Below, one piece after another: positions 6,961-14,367 of a stretch of 19,738 nucleotides of DNA. A program made the position numbers and the translations under genes. The notes beneath the pieces are model-generated. The model was not told where the DNA came from, did not search any database, and worked only from the letters and a program-made list of their open reading frames with translations. This stretch comes from PALSA-555 sp035468285 (GTDB taxonomy: Bacteria; Actinomycetota; Acidimicrobiia; IMCC26256; PALSA-555), in NCBI GenBank assembly GCA_035468285.1, contig DATISY010000129.1, positions 1 through 19,738 on the forward strand. Reading direction: 5' to 3'. Position 1 is the stretch's first letter. Every line of letters starts with the position of its first letter.

Positions 6961-8325
6961 TCAGCTGCTCGGGACGGTGGCCTTGCCTTTCGCGGTGACC
7001 GCACCCGGCGGGGGGACCACCCCCGCGTCGCCGGGCAGGCACGCCGACGGGTTCGCGGTCAGGCCCGGTGATGCGAGGGCCGGGGGCTCACGGAACGCGG
7101 GGCGGCCCTTCAGGTCGAGGCTGTCCAAGAGGTTGTCGGCGTTGGCGTCCCGGAAGGTGAGCGCGGGCAGGTTCCACTTCGTCTCGATCAGCTTCAGGAT
7201 CGACGTGTGGTCGTGGACGACGTGCGACACGTAGTTGCGTCGCGCGAACGGTGACACGATCACCGCGGGGACCCGGAACCCGTAGCGGTCGTACCCGCCG
7301 GGTTGATCGGGCGGGACATGGATCTCGGGTGGGATGTCGTCCGGCTTGATCGCCCGGGGAGGCGGGACGTGGTCGTAGTACCCGCCGCCTTCGTCGTAGT
7401 TCCAGATGAGCACCGTCTTGTCCCAGCCCGGCCCGTGCATCGCGGCCTGCACGACCTTGGACGTGAATGCCTCACCGAGCTGGATGTTCTGGGGATCCTC
7501 TTCCGACTCGTGGCTGAAGTTCGGCTCCACGAGCGACACCGCCGGGAGGGAGCCCGCCGCGGCATCTGTGAAGTACTGGTTGAGGGGGGCGATCTTGTCC
7601 GGGTTGCCGTTCAGGACCGACTTGAACAACCCGACCGACGGCAGGTCGGTGTAGTAGTCACGCCACGAGATCCCGTGCGCGTTCAGCTGATCCATGATCG
7701 TCCCGTTCGCCGGCGACGGGGCGAGGATGTGCTGGACGTCGGTGCTGACGTTGCCGTACGCGGTGCCGGCCATGAGGAACCGACGGTTGGGATACGTCTG
7801 GCCGAGACAGGAGCTGAACCACCGGTCAGAGACCGGGAACGTCTTCGCCAGGCTGTAATAGAAGGGGATCGTCTCCGCAGTCCAGTAGCCCATCGCCACC
7901 GGACCGCTCGCCAGCACGAACCCGTCGTTCCGACCCGCGTTGAACGCCCGGTGGCTGGCGTTCCACGCCTGGGTCGGCCCGTGGTCGGTCTGGCAGGCGT
8001 TCGGCATCGGAAACGAGTGCACGACGTTGCCGTCCGCGTCCAGGTTGGAGTTCGTCGGACGGTGGTTGGACCCCAGCGTGAAGCCGTCCCCCCGCCCGAG
8101 CATCCCGAGGTAGCTGTCGAAGGAGTGGTTCTCCTGCATGACGATGATGATGTGCTCGATCTGGGGGAGCTGCGCCGTGCCCGCCGGCAGCCGCGGGAAC
8201 GGCAGCGAACCCGGGTGACGCACCACCCGGCGGGTCGCCGTGTCCAGCACCGACCCCAGGCCGCTCGGCACCGCCATCGCCGCGCTCACCGCTGCGCCGG
8301 CCTGCAGGAACCGCCGTCGTGACAT
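6961..8325 (-). CDS. Tat-exported phosphoesterase (phospholipase C / acid phosphatase family)
   Basis: A 454-residue protein that starts with a twin-arginine signal (SRRRFLQAGAAVSAAMAVPSG), indicating folded export. The mature domain is of the PF04185 phosphoesterase type: HIIIVMQENHSFDSYLG with the metal-binding Glu65-Asn66, MGYWTAETIPFYYSLAKTF, FSSCLGQTYPNRRFLMAGT, LIWNYDEGGGYYDHVPPP, VPAVIVSPFARRNYVSH and the ending DHTSILKLIETKW. Relatives include phosphatidylcholine-hydrolysing phospholipase C and AcpA-type acid phosphatases, and sequence alone does not separate them. ATG 8325 is chosen; GTG 8337 is possible and would add four residues before the Tat motif. It is convergent with the exported hydrolase, and the PHO-box-like repeat at 8512-8529 lies upstream. 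Confidence 0.85.
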   Translation of the reverse strand: MSRRRFLQAGAAVSAAMAVPSGLGSVLDTATRRVVRHPGSLPFPRLPAGTAQLPQIEHIIIVMQENHSFDSYLGMLGRGDGFTLGSNHRPTNSNLDADGNVVHSFPMPNACQTDHGPTQAWNASHRAFNAGRNDGFVLASGPVAMGYWTAETIPFYYSLAKTFPVSDRWFSSCLGQTYPNRRFLMAGTAYGNVSTDVQHILAPSPANGTIMDQLNAHGISWRDYYTDLPSVGLFKSVLNGNPDKIAPLNQYFTDAAAGSLPAVSLVEPNFSHESEEDPQNIQLGEAFTSKVVQAAMHGPGWDKTVLIWNYDEGGGYYDHVPPPRAIKPDDIPPEIHVPPDQPGGYDRYGFRVPAVIVSPFARRNYVSHVVHDHTSILKLIETKWNLPALTFRDANADNLLDSLDLKGRPAFREPPALASPGLTANPSACLPGDAGVVPPPGAVTAKGKATVPSS

Positions 8326-8511
8326 CCGATGATCCACCGTTCCACCCTTCTGTGCGCTCCGTGCGAGACCGTGCCCGCCCCTGACCTGACACGCGGCAGG
8401 CCGGCCTCCCGACCCTCGTCCCGCCCCGGCGGCGTGGCGCGTCACCACCCGCCCCCGGACGTCGGGGAGTCTCCGCCCTGACCCCCCGCCCCGTCCAGAC
8501 GGCCCCCCTCG

Positions 8512-8529
8512 GTTCGCCCGCTGTTCACC
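8512..8529 (+). promoter_or_regulatory. PHO-box-like direct repeat (possible PhoP site)
   Basis: GTTCGCC (8512-8518) and GTTCACC (8523-8529) are 7-bp direct repeats with 11-bp periodicity. This is the arrangement of Streptomyces PHO boxes, whose core unit is GTTCACC every 11 bp. The site lies about 190 bp upstream of the exported phosphoesterase start and 180 bp upstream of rpsO. Phosphate-starvation control of the phosphoesterase is inference: one of the two units has a mismatch, and the orientation is opposite to the phosphoesterase gene. Confidence 0.35.
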
Positions 8530-8597
8530 CCCGCGCCTCGCCCGACGAAGCTCGAACCGCCCGTCGCTGGCTCCAGGCCGGCACGCTCGGTGACCCC

Positions 8598-8618
8598 GCG
8601 CCGGGCCCGCCCGGGCGC
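8598..8618 (+). other. Imperfect hairpin in the divergent intergenic region
   Basis: GCGCCGGG and CCCGGGCGC can pair around a CCCG loop with one bulged G, giving an 8-bp GC stem. It sits about 57 bp before the putative rpsO -10 box. In the 373-bp gap 8338-8710 the other items seen are the PHO-box-like repeat and the rpsO promoter candidate; I see no gene there. Confidence 0.35.
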
Positions 8619-8674
8619 TCGCGCGTCGCTCCTCCCCCCGATGGGCCGGATCGGGGCCCTCCAGGGGGGTCTGG

Positions 8675-8680
8675 TAGCCT
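8675..8680 (+). promoter_or_regulatory. Candidate rpsO -10 element (TAGCCT, TGGTAGCCT context)
   Basis: TAGCCT fits TANNNT and is preceded by TGG. The predicted transcript would have a leader of about 24 nt before the rpsO ATG. No clear -35 box is seen about 17 bp upstream. The same hexamer occurs immediately before dapB. Confidence 0.4.
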
Positions 8681-8710
8681 TCGCGTTCCCGCACATAGGC
8701 CGAGTCACGC

Positions 8711-8968
8711 ATGCCCGATACGTCTGCAACCATCTCCGAGCATCGTCTCCATGAGACCGATACCGGCTCACCCGAGGTGCAGATCGCGATCCTCACGGAA
8801 CGCATCAACCATCTCACGGAGCACCTGAAGGTCCACAGCAAGGACCATCACTCGCGCCGGGGCCTGCTCACGATGGTCGGTCGACGTCGTCGGCTGCTCG
8901 ACTACCTGCGACGCAACGACGTCGAACGGTACCGGGCGCTCATCGCCAAGCTCGGCCTGCGTCGGTAA
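8711..8968 (+). CDS. rpsO: 30S ribosomal protein S15
   Basis: An 85-residue S15, close to the family's usual 88-89 residues. Diagnostic blocks are HETDTGSPEVQIAILTERINHLTEHLKVHSKDHHSRRGLL and MVGRRRRLLDYLRRNDVERYRALIAKLGLRR. S15 binds the central domain of 16S rRNA early in 30S assembly and contacts 23S rRNA in the 70S ribosome. Only a weak ribosome binding site is visible. The gene is followed after 122 nt by pnp, the near-universal bacterial pairing. Confidence 0.96.
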   Translation: MPDTSATISEHRLHETDTGSPEVQIAILTERINHLTEHLKVHSKDHHSRRGLLTMVGRRRRLLDYLRRNDVERYRALIAKLGLRR

Positions 8969-9009
8969 TCGAGCCGCGCCGGTTGTCAGTCGCCAGCGCC
9001 CTGCTGGGA

Positions 9010-9025
9010 CTCCTCCCCGGAGGAG
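9010..9025 (+). other. Hairpin in the rpsO-pnp intergenic region
   Basis: CTCCTC-CCCG-GAGGAG is a perfect 6-bp stem with a 4-nt loop, and there is no U-tract after it. In Escherichia coli and Streptomyces the rpsO-pnp spacer holds a stem-loop that tempers read-through and is cut by RNase III. Position and shape fit that role here, but the function is inferred. Confidence 0.45.
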
Positions 9026-9090
9026 AACCCCACCCGGACTCTGACCACTGGGAACCGGCTCCCCTTCCCTGAAGAGAGGAGCACGTTCCC

Positions 9091-11562
9091 GTGCCACCCA
9101 TCAAGGTTTCTGGTGCCGTTGCACCTGACGGCAAGGTCATGGCCCTCGAGACTGGCCGTCTCGCCCCCCTCGCCGACGGCGCGGTTGTCGTCCAGATCGG
9201 CGACACCACCCTGCTGTCCACCGTCGTGACCAGCAAGCCCCGCGAAGGCATCGACTTCTTCCCCCTCACCGTCGACGTCGAGGAACGCATGTACGCCGCC
9301 GGGAAGATCCCCGGCTCGTTCTTCCGTCGGGAGGGACGACCCGGCGAGCAGGCCATCCTGACCTGCCGCCTCACCGACCGTCCGCTCCGCCCGTCGTTCC
9401 CCGAAGGGTTCCGCAACGAGGTGCAGGTCATCGCCACCATCCTCGGCGCCGACCTCGAGAACCCCCACGACATCGCCTCCATCAACGGGGCGTCCGCCGC
9501 GCTGATGATCTCCGGGATCCCGTTCAACGGCCCCATCGGGGCGGTCCGGATCGCCCACGTCGCCGGCGAATGGGTCGCGCACCCCACCTACCAGCAAGGC
9601 GATGAGTCCACGTTCGAGATGGTCGTCGCGGGGCGCAAGCTCGACGACGGCGACGTCGCCATCATGATGGTCGAAGCCGGCGGCACCGACGCCACCTGGA
9701 AGCTCTACGAGGACGGCGCCCCCAAGATCACCGAGGACGTCATCGCCGACGGACTCGAGTGGTGCAAGCAGTGGATCAACGCGTCGATCGACCTCCAGCT
9801 CGAGCTGGTCCGCAAGGTCCAGGAGGCCAGCGGCCCCATCGACGAGATCGCATATGAGCCCCGCTTCGACTACGACAGCGACGTCTTCGACGCCGTCGCG
9901 GACTCCGTCCGCGCCGCGACCGCCGAGGCGATGGCGATCGCCGACAAGACCGCCCGGAACGGCCGCCTCGACGAGATCGAATCCGCGGTCTGCGCCGAGC
10001 TCGCCGGTGCGGAGGGCACGCCCTTCGCCGACCGGCCGGGACAGGTCAAGAAGGCGTTCCGGGCCCTGCAGAAGCAAGTGGTGCGGACCCGCATCGTCGA
10101 CGAAGGCATCCGCATCGACGGGCGCTCCACCACCGACATCCGGCCCCTCTCCGCCGACACCGGCCTCATCCCCACCGCGCACGGCACGGGCCTCTTCCAG
10201 CGGGGCGAGACCCAGGTGCTCAGCGTCGCCACCCTCGGGATGCCCCGCATGGAGCAGATGCTCGACACCATCGGCGTCGACGACCGCAAGCGCTACATGC
10301 ACCACTACAACTTCCCGCCCTTCTCCACCGGTGAGACCGGCAGGGTCGGGTCCCCCAAGCGACGCGAGATCGGCCATGGTGCCCTCGCCGAGCGGGCCCT
10401 CGTCCCCGTCCTCCCGACCGCCGAGGAGTGGCCGTACACGATGCGGATCGTGTCCGACGTCTTGTCGTCGAACGGCTCCACGTCGATGGCGTCGGTGTGC
10501 GGCTCGACGCTGTGCCTGATGGACGCGGGCGTCCCGATCAAGGAGCCCGTCGCCGGCATCGCGATGGGACTCGTCCACGTCGAAGGTAAGTACACGACCC
10601 TGACCGACATCCTCGGCGCGGAAGACGCCTTCGGCGACATGGACTTCAAGGTCGCGGGCACCCGCGACTTCGTCACTGCGCTGCAGCTCGACACCAAGAT
10701 CAGCGGTCTGCCCGCGGACGTCCTCACCCAGGCGCTCCGCCAGGCCCACGAGGCCCGACTCAAGATCCTCGACGTGATGAACGACGCGATCGCCGCTCCC
10801 CGCGACGACGTGAAGCCCACGGCACCGAAGATCATCAGTTTCGAGATCCCGATCGACAAGATCGGTGAGGTGATCGGCCCGAAGGGCAAGGTGATCAACA
10901 CCATCACCCAGGAGACCGGCGCCGACGTCTCCGTCTCCGATGACGGGGCAGTCGGGACCGTCACCGTCGGGTCGAAGGAATCCTCGGCGGTCGAAGAGGC
11001 CCGACGACGCATCGAGCTGATCCTCGATCCGCCCACCGCCGACCTCGGCGCCGAGTACACCGGCAAGGTCGTCAACATCACCAAGTTCGGCGCCTTCGTG
11101 AACGTGCTTCCCGGCAAGGACGGCCTGCTCCACATCTCGAAGCTCGGCCGCGGCAAGCGCATCGACCGGGTCGAAGACGTCCTGAGCCTCGGCGAGGAAG
11201 TCACCGTCCGCGTCGACGACATCGACAACGCCGGGAAGCTCTCCCTCAGCCTCGCGGGCGACGAGGACCAGGACCGCGGCGACGACGACGACCGGGCCCC
11301 CCGCGCGGACGCCCCGGCGCGGCGACCCGAGCGGGACCGCGAGCCCCGCGAGCGGCGGGACCGGGCGCCCCGCGAGGACCGCGAGGACCGCGAGCCCCGT
11401 GGCGACCGGGGCAGCGAAGGCGGCGACCGGGACGTCGCCTCCTTCGAGGACCGCTGGGAAGCCCAAGCCAAGGACGAGTTCGGCGATCTCGGGCCGGGCG
11501 AAGCGGCTCGAGCCGGCGCCCCCGGCGGAGGCGGCGGGCGGCCCCGTCGGCGGCGCCGCTGA
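9091..11562 (+). CDS. pnp: Polyribonucleotide nucleotidyltransferase (PNPase)
   Basis: An 823-residue PNPase, a trimeric phosphorolytic 3'-to-5' exoribonuclease that can also add 3' tails. Two RNase PH-like halves are present. The first has FFRREGRPGEQAILTCRLTDRPLRP. The second has the active site EDAFGDMDFKVAGT with Asp512, Asp518 and Lys520 matching E. coli Asp486, Asp492 and Lys494. A KH domain follows (about 583-645, GxxG at 596-599), then an S1 domain (about 653-723). Residues 724-823 form an extra low-complexity tail rich in Arg, Asp and Glu, ending in a glycine run and RPRRRRR. The GTG at 9091 has GAGGAG 9 nt upstream. The next gene starts 46 nt after the stop. Confidence 0.96.
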   Translation: MPPIKVSGAVAPDGKVMALETGRLAPLADGAVVVQIGDTTLLSTVVTSKPREGIDFFPLTVDVEERMYAAGKIPGSFFRREGRPGEQAILTCRLTDRPLRPSFPEGFRNEVQVIATILGADLENPHDIASINGASAALMISGIPFNGPIGAVRIAHVAGEWVAHPTYQQGDESTFEMVVAGRKLDDGDVAIMMVEAGGTDATWKLYEDGAPKITEDVIADGLEWCKQWINASIDLQLELVRKVQEASGPIDEIAYEPRFDYDSDVFDAVADSVRAATAEAMAIADKTARNGRLDEIESAVCAELAGAEGTPFADRPGQVKKAFRALQKQVVRTRIVDEGIRIDGRSTTDIRPLSADTGLIPTAHGTGLFQRGETQVLSVATLGMPRMEQMLDTIGVDDRKRYMHHYNFPPFSTGETGRVGSPKRREIGHGALAERALVPVLPTAEEWPYTMRIVSDVLSSNGSTSMASVCGSTLCLMDAGVPIKEPVAGIAMGLVHVEGKYTTLTDILGAEDAFGDMDFKVAGTRDFVTALQLDTKISGLPADVLTQALRQAHEARLKILDVMNDAIAAPRDDVKPTAPKIISFEIPIDKIGEVIGPKGKVINTITQETGADVSVSDDGAVGTVTVGSKESSAVEEARRRIELILDPPTADLGAEYTGKVVNITKFGAFVNVLPGKDGLLHISKLGRGKRIDRVEDVLSLGEEVTVRVDDIDNAGKLSLSLAGDEDQDRGDDDDRAPRADAPARRPERDREPRERRDRAPREDREDREPRGDRGSEGGDRDVASFEDRWEAQAKDEFGDLGPGEAARAGAPGGGGGRPRRRRR

Positions 11563-11608
11563 CCGGGCGAGGCTCAACCCGCCGGGCGACGATGCCGATC
11601 ACGCCTCG

Positions 11609-12865
11609 ATGATCAGGCGCACCCGCCTGGACTCGGGGCTGCGCGTGGTCACCGAGGCCATGCCCCAGCTCCGGTCCGTCGCGCTCGGCTTCTGGGTCGG
11701 GACCGGCTCCCGAGACGAGCCCGCGGAGTGGGCCGGGGTCAGCCACTTCCTCGAGCATCTGCTCTTCAAAGGGACCGAGCGGCGCGACGCGGCGACGATC
11801 GCCGAGGCCATCGAATCCGTCGGCGGCGACATGAACGCGTTCACCGCCCAGGAGGTCACCACCTTCTACGTCCGCGTCCCCGACGAGCAGCTCGACCTTG
11901 CCGCCGACATCCTCTCCGACATCGTCTGGCGGCCCTCCCTGCGGTCCCCCGAGATCGAATCGGAACGTCAGGTCATCCTCGAAGAGCTCCACATGCGCGA
12001 CGACGAGCCCGAGGACCTCGTCCACGACGTGTTCAGCGAAGCGGTGTTCCCCGAGCATCCCATCGGACGCGAGGTGATCGGCTCCGCCGAGACGATCCAA
12101 GCCATGCAGCGCGCCGACATCGCGGCGTTCCACGCCCGCCACTACCACCCGAGCAACGTGGTCGTCGCCGCCGCCGGGAACCTCGACCACGACCACATTG
12201 TCGAGCTCGTCGCCGACGCGGTCGCGGACCTCAACGGGAACCGGCCCCCGCGTGACCCGTACTCCGGGGAGCCGCCGCCCCGCACGCTCGCGGTGCGCGA
12301 ACGACCCGGCGAGCAGGCCCACCTCGTCCTCGGCATGCGAGCCCTCCCGCACCACGACCCCGACCGGTACGCGCTGACCGTCCTCAACCAGGCCCTCGGC
12401 GGCGGGATGTCGTCCCGGCTGTTCCAGGAGGTGCGTGAGCAGCGGGGGCTGGCGTATTCCGTGTACTCGTTCCGCGCCGCGCTCCAAGAGACCGGCATCC
12501 TCGCCGTGTCCGCCGGCACTGCTCCCGAGCGCTTCGACGAGCTCCTCGACGTGCTCGAGGACCAGCTCGACCGGGTCGTCACCGACGGTGGCGTCACCGA
12601 ACGGGAGCGGCGCAGCGCCCAGGGGCACCTGCGGGGCTCGCTCGCCCTCTCCCTCGAGAGCTCGGGGAGCCGCATGCACCGCCTGGGCCGCAGCGAGCTC
12701 ACGCTCGGTGAGATCCCTAGCCTCGACGAGCTCGTCGCCCGGGTCGAGGAGGTCGACGCCGACGACATCGCCCGGGTCGTGGAACGGGTCCTCCGGCCCG
12801 GCGTCCGCACCCTCGCCGTCGTCGGCCCTGTCACTCCCGACCGGGTCGCCGAACGGGTCGCCTAG
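11609..12865 (+). CDS. M16 family zinc metallopeptidase (mitochondrial processing peptidase-like)
   Basis: A 418-residue insulinase/M16 peptidase. The inverted zinc motif HxxEH is intact in SHFLEHLLFKGT (His46, Glu49, His50). The third ligand is probably Glu126 in SERQVILEEL, 76 residues on, the spacing normal for the family. The second domain has the usual LNQALGGGMSSRLFQEVREQRGLAYSVYSF. One complete unit of this length resembles the homodimeric bacterial PepR/YmxG type found next to pnp in many Gram-positive bacteria. Its physiological substrate is not known from sequence. The ATG at 11609 has no visible Shine-Dalgarno sequence and lies 46 nt after pnp. The TAG stop lies inside the -10-like box of dapB. 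Confidence 0.92.
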   Translation: MIRRTRLDSGLRVVTEAMPQLRSVALGFWVGTGSRDEPAEWAGVSHFLEHLLFKGTERRDAATIAEAIESVGGDMNAFTAQEVTTFYVRVPDEQLDLAADILSDIVWRPSLRSPEIESERQVILEELHMRDDEPEDLVHDVFSEAVFPEHPIGREVIGSAETIQAMQRADIAAFHARHYHPSNVVVAAAGNLDHDHIVELVADAVADLNGNRPPRDPYSGEPPPRTLAVRERPGEQAHLVLGMRALPHHDPDRYALTVLNQALGGGMSSRLFQEVREQRGLAYSVYSFRAALQETGILAVSAGTAPERFDELLDVLEDQLDRVVTDGGVTERERRSAQGHLRGSLALSLESSGSRMHRLGRSELTLGEIPSLDELVARVEEVDADDIARVVERVLRPGVRTLAVVGPVTPDRVAERVA

Positions 12866-12868
12866 CCT
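12863..12868 (+). promoter_or_regulatory. Candidate -10 element for a leaderless dapB transcript
   Basis: TAGCCT overlaps the TAG stop of the M16 gene, and its last T lies 7 nt before the dapB GTG. That is the distance expected from a -10 box to +1. No ribosome binding site fits in the gap. A -35 box is not obvious. Confidence 0.4.
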
Positions 12869-12874
12869 CTCGGC

Positions 12875-13666
12875 GTGACACGAGTGGGGGTCTTCGGCGC
12901 CGCCGGCCGGATGGGACGCACCGTCTGCGCCGCCATCGCCGCCGAACCGGACCTCGACCTCGTCGCCGCCGTCGACCCGTACCACGCCGGCATCGACCTC
13001 CAACAGCTCGGCATCGCGGGCACCGGCCTCCAGGTCGCGGGGTCACCAGAGGCGTTCACCGACGCGAACGTCGAGGTCGCGGTCGACTTCACCGTCCTCG
13101 CCGCCGCCCGCACCAACCTCGAATGGTGCGCCGATCACGGAATCCACGCCGTCGTGGGCACCACCGGGTTCAGCTCCACCGACCTCGACGAGCTCCGCGC
13201 CCGGTTCAAGGCGGCGCACGCGAACGCCGTCATCGCCCCCAACTTCTCCATCGGCGCAGTGCTGCTGATGCGCTTCGCGGAGCTCGCGGCGCCGCTCTTC
13301 GACACGGCCGAGATCATCGAGCTCCACCACGACGAGAAGATCGACGCCCCTTCCGGGACGGCGCTGCTCACCGCGGAGCGGATGGCGGCCGCGTCGGGCG
13401 ACTGGGCCCCCGACCCGACCACCAAGGTCGTCCTCGACGGCGCCCGCGGGGGCGATGGCCCCGCCGGGATCCGGGTCCACTCCGTACGGCTCCGCGGCCT
13501 CGTCGCCCACCAGGAGGTGCTCCTCGGCACCACCGGCCAGACCCTCACCATGCGCCACGACAGCTTCGACCGGTCCTCGTTCATGCCCGGAGTGGTCCTC
13601 GCCGTCCGGGCCGTCACCGATCGTCCGGGGATCACGGTCGGCCTGGATCCGCTGCTCGATCTGTGA
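12875..13666 (+). CDS. dapB: 4-hydroxy-tetrahydrodipicolinate reductase
   Basis: A 263-residue DapB, catalysing the NAD(P)H-dependent second committed step of the diaminopimelate/lysine pathway. The N-terminal Rossmann motif VFGAAGRMGR binds the cofactor. DFT, VVGTTG and IAPNFSIGAVLL are conserved blocks. The catalytic signature IIELHHDEKIDAPSGTAL is intact, with His151 and Lys155 as the probable acid/base pair. The ending HDSFDRSSFMPGVVLAVRAV is typical. Length is normal (about 245-270). The GTG at 12875 has no Shine-Dalgarno sequence, and a TAGCCT box precedes it. dapA, which precedes rnj in mycobacteria and Streptomyces, is not in this window. Confidence 0.95.
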   Translation: MTRVGVFGAAGRMGRTVCAAIAAEPDLDLVAAVDPYHAGIDLQQLGIAGTGLQVAGSPEAFTDANVEVAVDFTVLAAARTNLEWCADHGIHAVVGTTGFSSTDLDELRARFKAAHANAVIAPNFSIGAVLLMRFAELAAPLFDTAEIIELHHDEKIDAPSGTALLTAERMAAASGDWAPDPTTKVVLDGARGGDGPAGIRVHSVRLRGLVAHQEVLLGTTGQTLTMRHDSFDRSSFMPGVVLAVRAVTDRPGITVGLDPLLDL

Positions 13667-13674
13667 GCCCGGCC

Positions 13675-14274
13675 ATGGCCGAGCCCACCGACCCCCGCCG
13701 CCCCGTCCTCGCGGGCGCGTACGAGTGCATCGCCCGCGACGGCGTGGCCAAGGTCACCCTCGACGACGTCGCCAAGACGTCCGGCGTCTCCCGAGCCACC
13801 ATCTACCGGCTGTTCCCCGGTGGGCGCGACCAGCTCCTCCGCGAGACCGTCGGCTGGGAGATGAACCGCTTCTTCGCTGCGCTCGCCGTCGCCGTCGCCG
13901 ACGCCCCCGACCTGCCCCGCCGCCTCGAGACCGCGCTCACCTTCGCCCACCGGGCCGTCCGCGACCATGCCGTCCTCCAACGGACCCTCGCCCAGGAGCC
14001 CGGCGCGCTCCTGCCGCTCATGACGGTCGAGCAGCACCGGGTCATCCGCTACATCAGCGACTACCTCCGGCCCGACCTCGCCGCCGAGGAGGCCGCGGGC
14101 CGGCTCCGACCCGGGGTCGACGTCGACCACGCCGCCGACTTCCTCGCCCGCATGGGCCTCTCCCTGATCGGCAGCCCCGGCCGATGGGACCTCGAGGACC
14201 CCGACGCGGTCCGGAGCCTGGTCCGCACCGAGCTCCTCGCCGGCATTCTCCGGCCCGAGGACCGGGCTGAGTAG
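13675..14274 (+). CDS. TetR/AcrR family transcriptional regulator (first)
   Basis: A 199-residue TetR-type repressor. The N-terminal DNA-binding domain contains VTLDDVAKTSGVSRATIYRLF (about residues 27-47), the classic helix-turn-helix. The C-terminal half is the helical ligand-binding and dimer domain with no recognisable ligand class. Its end (FLARMGLSLIGSP...RTELLAGILRP) aligns by eye with the end of the second TetR, suggesting paralogy. The ATG at 13675 is used; GTG at 13663 overlaps the dapB stop (GTGA) and would add four residues. The close spacing suggests co-transcription with dapB. A palindrome at 14268-14284 overlaps its stop codon and lies ahead of the 146-aa gene. Confidence 0.88.
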   Translation: MAEPTDPRRPVLAGAYECIARDGVAKVTLDDVAKTSGVSRATIYRLFPGGRDQLLRETVGWEMNRFFAALAVAVADAPDLPRRLETALTFAHRAVRDHAVLQRTLAQEPGALLPLMTVEQHRVIRYISDYLRPDLAAEEAAGRLRPGVDVDHAADFLARMGLSLIGSPGRWDLEDPDAVRSLVRTELLAGILRPEDRAE

Positions 14275-14284
14275 GACTTACTCA
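14268..14284. promoter_or_regulatory. Palindrome TGAGTA-N5-TACTCA, possible TetR operator
   Basis: TGAGTA and TACTCA are perfect inverted repeats separated by GGACT, a 17-bp site with 7 of 8 base pairs symmetric. It overlaps the stop of the first tetR and lies 84 bp upstream of the next gene. Size and symmetry fit TetR operators. A weak terminator is less likely because no U-tract follows and the stem is AT-containing. Confidence 0.45.
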
Positions 14285-14367
14285 AGACGCCCGGCCCGCA
14301 TCACGCCAGGATTCGGGACAGTCAGGCCGGCGTCCGCCGGTCCACCGACCTCGGAGGAGCCAGCCCT

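Noticed and set aside
8520..8600. A tRNA-like signal on the minus strand (GGTTCGAGC, translating as ERAGLEPATGG)
   Set aside because: The T-loop-like heptamer lacks a pairing 5-bp stem on its flanks, and no acceptor stem or anticodon arm could be built around it.
8338..8841. An N-terminal extension of the phosphoesterase beyond GTG 8337
   Set aside because: The extension is low-complexity, overlaps the start of rpsO on the other strand, and would bury the Tat signal inside the protein.
8986..11577. A long minus-strand open frame across pnp
   Set aside because: It is antisense to a fully recognisable PNPase and shows no domain. GC-rich third positions in pnp keep the opposite frame open.
13123..13674. 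An N-terminal extension of the first TetR upstream of 13663
   Set aside because: That part of the frame overlaps dapB and translates to Arg/Pro-rich sequence without a domain. TetR proteins begin shortly before the helix-turn-helix, as from 13675.
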